Source: an uncultured Alphaproteobacteria bacterium (GTDB lineage: Bacteria > Pseudomonadota > Alphaproteobacteria > Micropepsales > Micropepsaceae). From it: a DNA stretch of 62,450 nt. The notes beneath the pieces are model-generated. The model did not search any database, was not told the origin of the DNA, and was given only the letters and a program-made list of their open reading frames with translations. Shown here in pieces: positions 7,656 through 15,794 of this stretch. The stretch covers positions 1-62,450 of the forward strand of contig CALMGU010000057.1 of NCBI GenBank assembly GCA_937865685.1, given 5' to 3'. The position numbers and the translations under genes were made by a program. The first letter of the stretch is position 1. Each line of letters starts with the position of its first letter.

Positions 7656-9257
7656 TTAGGCCGCCACAACGCGCTGATGCAGACGCTTGATCGCATCCAA
7701 CGCCGATACAATTGCACCTTCCTGCCACGCGCCCAAGTGGGAGGCGTGCTCGCCCGCCAGAACCATCCGGCCGTCGATCGCGCAAAGGGCGTCGTAATTC
7801 TTGGCGCGATTGGCTTCGCTCCATTGGGCAAAGCAGCCCAAGGTCCAGGGCATGCGATGCCAGCCGACCGAGACGCCATTCTCAAACTCGGTGCGGTATT
7901 GCGGATGGATCGCCGCGCCGCAATCGACCACCACCTTCATGCGCTCTTCGGGCGACATGGAAGTCAGTTCGAAGGCGTGCGGGCCGAAGGTATAGGCGCC
8001 CAGCACCACGCCCTTTTGGGTCTGCATGAACTGGGTCGAGGGATAGGAGATCAGCGCCACCGGCTGGTCGGTATAGGTGATGCCGCCATAGATGCGCTCA
8101 TCGTCTTCCCACCAGCGGCGCTTCATCTGGACGCCCGCCTTGAAGCCGGCGCTGTAGGAGAGCGAGTTGATCGCGTTCTTCAGCGGCGCGCCGATCTGCA
8201 TCGGCACCTGGCTGAGAATGGTGGCCGGAATGGTGTTGACGCACCAGTTCGCGGTGGCGGTCTGCACCGCTCCGCCCTTTTGCGCGTCGACATAGGAGAC
8301 CGTGACGCCGTTCGCGTCCTGCTTCACCTCGGTCACCTTGCAATTATACTTGATCATGTCTGGCGGAAGCGCGCGCACGAAACCGGCGCTGATCATGTCC
8401 ATGCCGCCGACCGGCTGGAACATGGTCATCTGATATTCGTATTCGTGGCCCGTCAGAAGCCCAGTCCACAGGCGCGACTGCAGCAATTCGCTCATCGCCA
8501 TGGGGTCGGAATCGGTCGGCTGCCAGGAAAGCCCGCCGCCCGGATCCACGTTATAACCGCGATGGTTGGAGACCAGCGCGCCCTTCTTGTATTCGTAGTT
8601 GCGATCCAAGGCGCCATAGGCCCGAAGCGCCTGCAGCAGGACTTCGGCATCTTCCTTGGTCACGGATTGATCGAGCTTGCCCTGGGATGTGACCTTGGCC
8701 AGCAATTCCGAGATATGGCCGCGGAAATCGCTTTCCACTTCGCGATAGCGCTTGGCCTTGCCGCCGAATGCTTTGCTGTTATGGATCATCGCGTTGTAGT
8801 TGATGATCGAGAACGGCTCGAGCGGCACATTGAGACGCTTGCAGTAATCCAGAAGCGCGATGTGGTGATAGGGAATGCGCATCGGGCCCGGATTGACGTA
8901 GAAGCCGGAATCGAACTGGCACTGCTGCTTGAAGCCGCCCAATTCGTTGACGGTATCGCCGCCGCGGATGGAGATGTTACGGCCGCCGGCCTTGTGCTGA
9001 TATTCCAGCACCTGAACCTTGTAGCCCGCATTGTGCAGCTCCAGCGCCGCGGTCAGGCCGGCCAGGCCAGCGCCCAGCACCACCACCGACGCGCCTTTGA
9101 CGTCGCCGCTCAGCTTGGTGGGGCCGGTGTAACCGGACTCGCCCGCATAACCGAGGTCGGTCATTGCCTGGTACATCACCGCGCTGCCGGCGGCCATGCC
9201 GATCATGCGAAACAGAGAACGCCGGCTCATCGGCGCGAAATTTTGCTCAGCCATCAT
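7656..9257 (-). CDS. Tat-exported flavin monoamine oxidase / amine dehydrogenase
   Basis: The 533-residue FAD enzyme belongs to the flavin-containing amine oxidase family. The N-terminus has a twin-arginine type signal (SRRSLFRMIGMAAGSAVMYQ), so it is folded before export. The dinucleotide-binding motif is VVVLGAGLAGLTAALEL, with the partner Glu in VLEYQHKAGGRN. The C-terminal FAD motif is VLAGEHASHLGAWQEGAIVS. Members oxidise primary or secondary amines or L-amino acids to imines. The next two genes are a cytochrome c and an exported RidA, so this enzyme probably works as a dehydrogenase in the periplasm with the cytochrome as acceptor. Its substrate cannot be read from sequence; polyamines, tyramine-like amines and amino acids are all possible. 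Confidence 0.9.
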   Translation of the reverse strand: MMAEQNFAPMSRRSLFRMIGMAAGSAVMYQAMTDLGYAGESGYTGPTKLSGDVKGASVVVLGAGLAGLTAALELHNAGYKVQVLEYQHKAGGRNISIRGGDTVNELGGFKQQCQFDSGFYVNPGPMRIPYHHIALLDYCKRLNVPLEPFSIINYNAMIHNSKAFGGKAKRYREVESDFRGHISELLAKVTSQGKLDQSVTKEDAEVLLQALRAYGALDRNYEYKKGALVSNHRGYNVDPGGGLSWQPTDSDPMAMSELLQSRLWTGLLTGHEYEYQMTMFQPVGGMDMISAGFVRALPPDMIKYNCKVTEVKQDANGVTVSYVDAQKGGAVQTATANWCVNTIPATILSQVPMQIGAPLKNAINSLSYSAGFKAGVQMKRRWWEDDERIYGGITYTDQPVALISYPSTQFMQTQKGVVLGAYTFGPHAFELTSMSPEERMKVVVDCGAAIHPQYRTEFENGVSVGWHRMPWTLGCFAQWSEANRAKNYDALCAIDGRMVLAGEHASHLGAWQEGAIVSALDAIKRLHQRVVAA

Positions 9258-9473
9258 TAAATCCCTAAATCCCCTTCATGGGCCGGAAGCCGAGCGGATT
9301 CCCCTGTGCGCGTTCGCGGCTTCTTGCGGCCGTGGCGGCTTTTCTGGGGTGTCGCAATGCTTCAATCGTCCCGGCCGAACGAATTTCTAACGCAAGGTCA
9401 GGAACCGCGCCAGCCCGGAAAATAGGCAGCACGGTCGCAGATGATCGTGATTTTCTGTCACGACGGCAATGTT

Positions 9474-9496
9474 TTACGACAAACTCTTACGACAAA
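9474..9496. repeat. short direct repeat at the end of the FixJ-like gene
   Basis: TTACGACAAA occurs at 9474-9483 and again at 9487-9496, and the second copy overlaps the stop codon of the regulator gene. Nearby, CGTGA-N7-TCACG (9446-9462) forms a small inverted repeat. Both lie upstream of the amine oxidase gene and could be regulator sites, but they are short enough to be chance. Confidence 0.3.
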
Positions 9497-10104
9497 AAGG
9501 CTTCGATCTTGTCCGCCGCGCGCACCAGATCGGCCAATGACGGCGTCCCCATCTTATGCATGACCTGGGCGCGGTGAATCTTGACCGTCACTTCGCTGAG
9601 GCCCACTTGCGCCGCGATCTGCTTGTTGATCTGGCCGGTCACGACAAGCTTCATGATCTCGCGCTCGCGCTTGGTCAGCGTGCGATAACCGCTGAGAACG
9701 CCCGAAACCTGTTCCTCATTTTCGCGCTGCGCCTGATCGCGGCGCAGCGCCGCCTGCACGCATTCCAAGAGGTCCTGCTCGCGGAACGGCTTCTGCAGGA
9801 AATCCACCGCGCCGGCCTTCATCACCTGCACCGCCATGGGAACATCGCCATAGCCGGAAATGAAAATAATAGGAATTTTATCCTTCTGAGCCTGGAGCCG
9901 CTTTTGCAGTTCCAGACCGCTGGTGCCCGGCAGACGGACATCCAGCACCAGGCATCCGGCGACCTGAGGATCACGGCGGGCGAGGAATTCTTCCGCGGAA
10001 GAAAACGCTTCGGCCATATGGCCGACGGACAGCAGCAGGTCCCGGATGGCGTCGCGGACGGCGGCGTCGTCATCGATCACGAAAACGATCGGAATATTAT
10101 GCAT
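9487..10104 (-). CDS. FixJ/NarL-type response regulator
   Basis: The 205-residue two-domain regulator has a receiver domain at residues 5-120, with the acidic pocket VIDDDAA, phospho-acceptor Asp55 (CLVLDVRLPG) and the conserved Lys105 (DFLQKPF). A LuxR-type helix-turn-helix (LTKREREIMKLVVTG, INKQIAAQVGLSEVTVKIHR) spans about 140-200. The architecture is that of FixJ/TodT regulators, which pair with a PAS-containing histidine kinase. No kinase gene is adjacent in the window, so it is an orphan here. It lies upstream of and in the same direction as the amine oxidase operon with a 229-base gap, so it may control that operon; this is inference. Confidence 0.92.
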   Translation of the reverse strand: MHNIPIVFVIDDDAAVRDAIRDLLLSVGHMAEAFSSAEEFLARRDPQVAGCLVLDVRLPGTSGLELQKRLQAQKDKIPIIFISGYGDVPMAVQVMKAGAVDFLQKPFREQDLLECVQAALRRDQAQRENEEQVSGVLSGYRTLTKREREIMKLVVTGQINKQIAAQVGLSEVTVKIHRAQVMHKMGTPSLADLVRAADKIEAFLS

Positions 10105-10257
10105 CCACCAGCTCCCCCCCGAGAGCGGTAATACTTTTGTTTAAGTTTTGAGGAATGTCCAGCTTTAAAGCTGTCTGTTTTCTAGGCAAAAATCTTTTGG
10201 GGTCGCCACAAATCTCTTATGGAACAAAGAGATCCGCGACCATGTCCATCGGGGGGA

Positions 10258-10342
<85 letters not shown>

Positions 10343-10457
10343 AGATGTCGAAGGGCCGGATGTTTAGGGTCGCCGTTCCATCCCGTCAACTGCTCAAACC
10401 CCTTTTCGCCGCAACTCCTTCTGGCTAAACACGACCGCGCTCAACCGGATTCTCGCC

Positions 10458-11414
10458 ATGGAAGCAAAACAGATCACCGTCTTTGGCGGTTCGGGGTTCC
10501 TGGGACGGCATGCCGTCCGGGCCCTGGCCAAGGCTGGCTGGCGCATCAAAGTCGCCACCCGCCACCCGAATCAGGGTTTTTTCCTGCGCCCCTTGGGCCA
10601 GGTGGGCCAGATCGGTTTCGTCAAATGCGATGTGACCGAACCCGACCAGGTCGAGGCGGCGCTCAAGGGCTCCCAGGCCGCGGTCTATTTCCCCGGCCTT
10701 CTGGCGCCGCGCGGCCAGAGCTTTGAATCGGTTCATGCCGCCGGCGCCGGCAATGTCGCCGAGGCTGCCGCACGGCAGGGCATCCGGCACCTGATTCACA
10801 TTTCGGCCATCGGCGCGAACAGCGAGTCCGAATCCCATTACGCCCAGACCAAGGCCGAAGGCGAGGCGCGCGTCCGCGCAGCCTTCCCCGCAGCCGTCAT
10901 CGTCAGGCCCTCGATCGTGTTCGGGCCCGAAGATCAGTTCTTCAACAAATTCGCCGCCTTGGCGCGGCTGGTGCCTGCCCTGCCCTTGATCGGCGGCGGT
11001 CGCACCCGCTTCCAGCCGGTTTTCGTGGGCGATGTCGCGGCCGCCATCGTGGCCGCGCTGGACAATCCGGGTGCCCAGGGCAAGACGTATGAATTGGGCG
11101 GTCCGGCCATCTACACGTTCAAGGAACTGATCGAGATCGTGCTGCGCGAAACCGGGCGCTCGCGAATGCTGGTGCCGCTGCCTTTCCCGCTGGCGTCGAT
11201 CAAGGCCTTCTTCCTGCAATTCGCGCCCAATCCGTTGCTCACGCCGGATCAGGTCAAGCTGCTGCGCCACGACAATATCGTGGCGCCGACCGCACACACG
11301 CTGGCCGATCTGGGCATTGCGCCCACCACCGTGGAAGCAGAAGTGCCGGCCTATCTCTGGCGTTTCCGCGCCAAAGGCGAATACGCGAACCTGGTTCCCC
11401 AGAAAAATACCTGA
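10458..11414 (+). CDS. NAD(P)-binding protein of the complex I NDUFA9-like family
   Basis: The 318-residue atypical short-chain dehydrogenase starts with MEAKQITVFGGSGFLGRHAV, a Rossmann GGSGFLG motif. Further family features are VYFPGLLAPRG, HISAIGANSESESHYAQTKA and VRPSIVFGPEDQFFNKFA. Alphaproteobacterial members are homologues of the NDUFA9 accessory subunit of mitochondrial complex I. They bind NADPH or NADH without a known catalytic turnover; a role in respiratory complex stability or quinone chemistry is assumed from the family. It is convergent with uppP, from which it is separated by a small hairpin. Confidence 0.9.
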   Translation: MEAKQITVFGGSGFLGRHAVRALAKAGWRIKVATRHPNQGFFLRPLGQVGQIGFVKCDVTEPDQVEAALKGSQAAVYFPGLLAPRGQSFESVHAAGAGNVAEAAARQGIRHLIHISAIGANSESESHYAQTKAEGEARVRAAFPAAVIVRPSIVFGPEDQFFNKFAALARLVPALPLIGGGRTRFQPVFVGDVAAAIVAALDNPGAQGKTYELGGPAIYTFKELIEIVLRETGRSRMLVPLPFPLASIKAFFLQFAPNPLLTPDQVKLLRHDNIVAPTAHTLADLGIAPTTVEAEVPAYLWRFRAKGEYANLVPQKNT

Positions 11415-11425
11415 ATTTGCCGGTC

Positions 11426-11443
11426 GCATTTCCAGGGAAATGC
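11426..11443. terminator. small hairpin between convergent genes (candidate terminator)
   Basis: GCATTTC (11426-11432) and GAAATGC (11437-11443) form a seven-bp stem with a four-base loop between two converging genes. No T-run follows on either strand, so its activity as a terminator is uncertain. Confidence 0.35.
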
Positions 11444-11481
11444 TCTGACGAATATGCGGATCCGGTTTCTGAACCGCCGCG

Positions 11482-12285
11482 CTAGATCCAGATGTAAGCG
11501 GCAAGCGCCAGACCGGCGGCGATGCGGTACCAGCCGAATGGCATAAGGCCGTATCGGCCCACGATCACCAGGAATTGGCGGATCACCACATAGGCCACCA
11601 GAAACGAGACCACGAAGCCGACCGCGATGTTGAGCGCCTGGCCGCTGCTGAGCGCCGATCCGGCATGACGCAATTCCAGGATGGTCGCGCCCAACATGGT
11701 GGGAACGGCGAGATAGAAGGTGAACAGGGTGGCCGCCCTGCGCTCCACGCCCAGCATCTCGCCGCCCAGAATGGTCGCGCCGGATCGCGATACACCTGGA
11801 ATGATCGATAAAATCTGGCAGCAGCCGATCTGGAATGCCTTGGACACGGGCAGCTTGTCGCCTTCGAACCAGCGCGGCTTGGGCGCGACGCGTTCCAAGG
11901 CCAAGATGACGATGCCGCCCACGATCCAGCACACCGCGATGAAGGGCATGGCCAGCGTCGGATTGAGCAGAACTGCATCCAGGAATTTCTTCAGCGCCAG
12001 TCCCGCCACCACGGACGGGATCAGCGCCACGACGATGCCCAATGCGAAACGCCGCGCATCCGCGGATGTCGGCAGTTGAATCAATGCCTGCCAGAAGGTC
12101 TGAAAATACACCACCACCACGGCCAGGATGGCCCCCAGCTGGATCACAACCGTGAAGGCTTCCCAACTGTCGGAAAGTCCCAAGAGCCGCTCGGCCACCA
12201 GAAGATGGCCTGTCGAAGACACGGGAATGAATTCGGTCAGGCCTTCGACAATGCCGAGCCAGATCGAAATCAGAATGTCATGCAT
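11482..12285 (-). CDS. uppP: undecaprenyl-diphosphatase UppP (BacA)
   Basis: The 267-residue integral membrane protein removes a phosphate from undecaprenyl diphosphate so the lipid carrier can be reused in peptidoglycan and polysaccharide synthesis. Both catalytic motifs are visible: EGLTEFIPVSSTGHLLVAE near residues 14-32 with the catalytic Glu and Ser, and IPGVSRSGATILGGEMLG with the catalytic Arg. Eight or so hydrophobic segments and the length match the family. The gene stands alone on the minus strand between two rightward genes. It is essential in many bacteria and a partner of the polysaccharide genes elsewhere in this window. Confidence 0.96.
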   Translation of the reverse strand: MHDILISIWLGIVEGLTEFIPVSSTGHLLVAERLLGLSDSWEAFTVVIQLGAILAVVVVYFQTFWQALIQLPTSADARRFALGIVVALIPSVVAGLALKKFLDAVLLNPTLAMPFIAVCWIVGGIVILALERVAPKPRWFEGDKLPVSKAFQIGCCQILSIIPGVSRSGATILGGEMLGVERRAATLFTFYLAVPTMLGATILELRHAGSALSSGQALNIAVGFVVSFLVAYVVIRQFLVIVGRYGLMPFGWYRIAAGLALAAYIWI

Positions 12286-12374
12286 TGGAAGATTCCCGGA
12301 AGGCCGGCCACAGGTAGCATCGCCCGGTCCCGCATGCCATCGCCGGTTCCCGAACTTTTGGTATTGTCCTGCCC

Positions 12375-13073
12375 ATGGGGCGGGCGGGAATCAGTAAAAT
12401 GGGTTGGCTGGGCAAGTTGCTGCTGGCGCTGTTCGTCATTCTGGTCGCCGCGCCGGTTCTGCTGCTCCTGGTTTTCCGTTTCGTGCCCCTGCCCGGCACG
12501 CCGCAAATGATCTGGAGTCTGGCCGAAGGCAAAGGCGCCCATTACCGCTGGTCGGACAATGTCCCATCCTTTCTGGGCCGGGCCGTGATCGGGTCCGAGG
12601 ATCAGAACTTCTGCAGCCATGGCGGCTTCGACTGGAAATCCATCGACCAGGCGATGGCGGCGCATGAGCGCAATCCGGCCAAGCGTCTTCGGGGCGCCAG
12701 CACCATTTCGCAGCAGACCGCGCGGACCCTGTTTCTGGTTCCGGTGCGCAGCTGGATCCGCAAGGGTGTGGAAGCCTATCTTACCGTCCTTCTCGAAGCC
12801 TTGTGGCCCAAAAAGAGAATTCTGGAGGCCTATCTCAATCTGGTGGACTGGGGGCACGGCAATTTCGGCGCGGACGCGGCGGCGCGAGCTTATTTCGGCG
12901 TCGATGCGGCGCGCCTGACCCGCGGTCAGGCGGCCCGTCTGGCCGCCATCCTGCCGGACCCGAGCAAATGGAACGCCGCCCGGCCGGGGCCTTATGTCGC
13001 CTCCCGCTCGCTGATCCTGATCGACCGGGCGGGCATGGTGACCAGGGACAATCTGGACTTTTGCGTTAAATAG
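12375..13073 (+). CDS. mtgA: monofunctional peptidoglycan glycosyltransferase MtgA
   Basis: The 232-residue protein has one N-terminal membrane helix (about residues 13-35) and a single GT51 domain in the periplasm. It polymerises lipid II into glycan strands without transpeptidation. Family motifs are present: the catalytic Glu75 in IGSEDQNFCSHGGFDW, RGASTISQQTARTLFL, KKRILEAYLNLVDWG and AYFGVDAARLTRGQAARLAA. The start at 12375 is the first ATG; an ATG at 12399 would also leave the membrane helix intact. Length fits bacterial MtgA. Confidence 0.94.
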   Translation: MGRAGISKMGWLGKLLLALFVILVAAPVLLLLVFRFVPLPGTPQMIWSLAEGKGAHYRWSDNVPSFLGRAVIGSEDQNFCSHGGFDWKSIDQAMAAHERNPAKRLRGASTISQQTARTLFLVPVRSWIRKGVEAYLTVLLEALWPKKRILEAYLNLVDWGHGNFGADAAARAYFGVDAARLTRGQAARLAAILPDPSKWNAARPGPYVASRSLILIDRAGMVTRDNLDFCVK

Positions 13074-13127
13074 AAACGCCGCCTAGAAGACCTCGCCGCG
13101 TTTCCTCTGGCCCTGTAAAAGCAAACC

Positions 13128-13772
13128 ATGCGCCGCCTGATCCATCTGATGCTCTCGCCCAGTTGCCGCCTTGCCCGGCTGCTGGTGGCCGAAAAGCGTG
13201 TCGCCTGCGATCCGGCCCATGCCGAGGACGCCCGCAATCCCATGCCGATCTTCATCGACCTGGATGGCACCCGCGCCGAAGGGATCTGGGCCATCGTCGA
13301 TCATCTGGAATCCAATTATCCGGAGCGTCCCCTGGCGCCGGAAGATCCGGGCGAACGCCGCGCCAGCCTGCGCTGGCTGGACTGGGCGATGGGGCCGTTC
13401 CACGAACAGGTGACGCAACGCATCCTTTACGAAAAGGCGGGCCAGCGTTTCACCGGCGCGCCAGGCCGCCGCGCGCCCGACATGAACGTCGTGCGCACCG
13501 GGCGGGACGAATTGCGTGTGGCGCTGGCCGCGATCGGCCGGGCGATGGAAGCGGGCGGCAATCTGTCGGGACGCGCGCCCGCTTTGGGCGATCTGGCGGT
13601 GGCGGCGCATCTTTCGGCACTGGATTATTTCGGCGAAGTGCCGTGGAGCGAGTTCGCCGCCGCCAATGAATGGTATGTGCGGATGAAGTCGCGTCCCAGT
13701 TTCCGGTCGATCCTGGCCGACCGGGTGCCGGGCCAACCGCCGGTTTCGCACTATGCCGAACTCGATTTTTAA
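13128..13772 (+). CDS. glutathione S-transferase family protein
   Basis: The 214-residue protein has a thioredoxin-like N-terminal part ([20 protein letters not shown]) with the S-x-x-x-R helix start typical of alphaproteobacterial GSTs. [20 protein letters not shown] contains the conserved turn before an all-helical C-terminal domain ([20 protein letters not shown]). The substrate is unknown. In alphaproteobacteria a GST often precedes queG as here, and the two genes overlap by 20 bases. Translational coupling is therefore likely, although the overlap depends on the start chosen for queG. Confidence 0.9.
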   Translation: MRRLIHLMLSPSCRLARLLVAEKRVACDPAHAEDARNPMPIFIDLDGTRAEGIWAIVDHLESNYPERPLAPEDPGERRASLRWLDWAMGPFHEQVTQRILYEKAGQRFTGAPGRRAPDMNVVRTGRDELRVALAAIGRAMEAGGNLSGRAPALGDLAVAAHLSALDYFGEVPWSEFAAANEWYVRMKSRPSFRSILADRVPGQPPVSHYAELDF

Positions 13773-14937
13773 GCAGGAGCATCGGACAGGGAAAGTGGGA
13801 ACCACTTTCCCGTCCGGACGTGCGACCGAAATCAAAGAGCTCATCGTCAAGCGCGCGCTCGCGGAGGGTTTCGACATTGCGCGGGTAACGGATGCCGAAG
13901 CCGCCCCCCGCAATCGTGAAGGTCTTCATGCCTATCTGACGGAAGGCCATCACGGCGCGATGGAGTGGATGGAAACGCGCGCGGACGAGCGTGCCGATCC
14001 GCAGGCCCTGTGGCGCAGCGCCCGCTCCGTCATCGTGCTGGGACTGAATTACGGCCCGGATCGCGATCCCCTGGAAATCCTGGCGGCCAAGGACAAAGCC
14101 GCGATCTCGGTCTATGCCCAGAACGAGGACTATCACGATCTGGTCAAGAAGAAGCTCAAGGCCGTCGCGGGGTTCATCTTCGAGAAAGCGCGCGCCGACG
14201 TGAAAGTCTTCGTCGACACCGCGCCCGTGATGGAAAAGCCGCTGGCGCAAAAGGCCGGATTGGGCTGGCAAGGCAAGCACAGCAATCTGGTGAGCCGGGA
14301 GTTCGGTTCCTGGCTGTTTTTGGGGTCGATCTTCACCACGCTGGAATTGCCACCCGACCAGGCCGAAACCGATCATTGCGGCAATTGCCATCAATGTCTC
14401 GACATCTGCCCTACCAAGGCATTTCCCGCGCCCTATCGCCTCGATGCGCGGCGTTGCATTTCCTATCTCACCATCGAGAACAAGGGCCCTATCCCGCGGG
14501 AATTTCGCGCGGCGATCGGCAACCGCATCTATGGCTGTGACGATTGCCTGGCGGTGTGCCCCTGGAACAAATTCGCGCGGCACGCCCGTGAGATGAAACT
14601 GCAGCCCCGCGCGGAATTGCGAAGCCCCGCGCTGAGCGAACTGGCGCGGCTGGATGATGATGGCTTCCGGACTCTTTTCCGCAAATCGCCGGTCAAGCGG
14701 ATCGGCCGCGCGCGGTTCCTGCGCAATGTCTTGATCGCCATCGGCAACAGCGGTGACGCCGTTCTGGCTGCAGAAGCGCGCTCATTGCTGGGCGATTCTT
14801 CCCCGCTGGTGCGCGGCGCCGCCATATGGGCACTCTCGCGGCTCCTGATGCGGGATGAATTCAGAGCCGTCGCCCAGCAGCATTCACCTTCGGAGATTGA
14901 CGCCACGGTGCAAGCAGAATGGTCAGCCGCTATTTAG
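13753..14937 (+). CDS. queG: epoxyqueuosine reductase QueG
   Basis: QueG reduces epoxyqueuosine to queuosine in tRNA, the last step of queuosine formation, using cobalamin and two [4Fe-4S] clusters. Visible features are the family aspartate in [20 protein letters not shown] (Asp155), the first cluster motif [12 protein letters not shown] (Cys209-219), Cys235, the second motif [13 protein letters not shown] (Cys262-269) and a C-terminal HEAT-like tail. From the ATG at 13753 the first 25 or so codons do not look like QueG. They are the translation of a palindrome at 13783-13816 that seems to have been inserted at the 5' end. A start within or after the palindrome (GTG at 13795) is possible but has only a weak ribosome site. 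Confidence 0.93.
   Translation: MPNSIFKQEHRTGKVGTTFPSGRATEIKELIVKRALAEGFDIARVTDAEAAPRNREGLHAYLTEGHHGAMEWMETRADERADPQALWRSARSVIVLGLNYGPDRDPLEILAAKDKAAISVYAQNEDYHDLVKKKLKAVAGFIFEKARADVKVFVDTAPVMEKPLAQKAGLGWQGKHSNLVSREFGSWLFLGSIFTTLELPPDQAETDHCGNCHQCLDICPTKAFPAPYRLDARRCISYLTIENKGPIPREFRAAIGNRIYGCDDCLAVCPWNKFARHAREMKLQPRAELRSPALSELARLDDDGFRTLFRKSPVKRIGRARFLRNVLIAIGNSGDAVLAAEARSLLGDSSPLVRGAAIWALSRLLMRDEFRAVAQQHSPSEIDATVQAEWSAAI
13783..13816. repeat. palindromic element inside the 5' end of queG
   Basis: CGGAC-A-GGGAAAGTGG (13783-13798) is mirrored by CCACTTTCCC-GTCCG (13802-13816) around a three-base loop, with a single unpaired A. The core GGGAAAGTGGGAACCACTTT resembles a palindromic repeat family I recall from many alphaproteobacterial genomes, where copies sit between or at the edges of genes. 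No second copy was noticed in this window. Confidence 0.6.
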
Positions 14938-15703
14938 GCGCCTCGTCCAGCAGCGACAATTCGCTGCGCGCCGCATCGGCAGTTTCGCCGCCGCCGGCAA
15001 TCTTGAGCGCAGCCTGAAAGTCGCGCCGGGCGCTGCCCACATCGCCCGCCCGGCGCGCGATGTCGCCGCGCTGGATCAGAGCTTCGGCGGAATTCGGCTT
15101 CAGCTTCAGCGCCGCATCCGCGTCGTCACGCGCTTCTCCAAGCTTTCCTTGCGCCGCGAGCGCGCTGGCGCGCAGGATCAGGAAATCGATTCTTCTGGGC
15201 TGGATTTCCAGCGCCGCGTTCAGATCGGCTTCCGCCGCTTTCCAATCCTTCTGCATCGCCTGGGCGCGGGCGAGATCGGCGTAAAGTTCCGCGTCATTGG
15301 CGGACAAGGCCAAGGCCGCGGAAAAACTTGCCGTCGCCTTGGCGCCATTGCCCGCCAGCATCCAGGCATTGCCGGCCTGATCGAAAACCGAGGCGCGCAA
15401 GCTTCCCATGTCGGGCGCCCGGCCCAGCGCATCCAGCCGCGCAGCGGCTTCGGGATAACGCTTCAACTCCGTCAACGCCATCGCCAGGCAATGTTCGGCC
15501 GGAGCGCCGCCTTTTGCTTTGCTCCATTCCGTCGCACTACGCAGCGCTTCGGCGGGATTGAGATTGGCGAGGCTGAGGCACTGTTCGTAATGCTGCTTGA
15601 TGCCGAGATTGTCGAGCACCGATGCCGCATGCGCCTGCGGAATTGAAAGCCCTGGCATCGCGAGGAAAATCGCGCCGCCTGTCAGCAAACGGGTCATGAT
15701 CAT
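14930..15703 (-). CDS. exported TPR-repeat protein
   Basis: The protein of about 257 residues has a signal peptide ([20 protein letters not shown], then QAHAAS) and at least four tetratricopeptide repeats, for example [39 protein letters not shown] and [20 protein letters not shown]. TPRs mediate protein contacts in periplasmic or envelope complexes; no specific role can be assigned. Starts at 15703 (MIMTRL) or 15697 (MTRL) are equally good. The 3' end overlaps the convergent queG by 8 bases. Divergent from it, about 90 bases away, lies an M48 protease gene, so the promoters may be shared. Confidence 0.85.
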   Translation of the reverse strand: MIMTRLLTGGAIFLAMPGLSIPQAHAASVLDNLGIKQHYEQCLSLANLNPAEALRSATEWSKAKGGAPAEHCLAMALTELKRYPEAAARLDALGRAPDMGSLRASVFDQAGNAWMLAGNGAKATASFSAALALSANDAELYADLARAQAMQKDWKAAEADLNAALEIQPRRIDFLILRASALAAQGKLGEARDDADAALKLKPNSAEALIQRGDIARRAGDVGSARRDFQAALKIAGGGETADAARSELSLLDEAPK

Positions 15704-15794
15704 GAAACCGTCTATAGAACAATTGCGCCGGGGCCGCGAGATTAGAATGGCGCGGCAGGGTCCATCTGCTAGGCTCGCGCATGGAGTAAATATC

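Noticed and set aside
7677..9260. A 527-codon plus-strand frame opposite the amine oxidase
   Set aside because: Antisense shadow caused by high GC; the translation is His/Gly/Arg-rich and has no recognisable domain.
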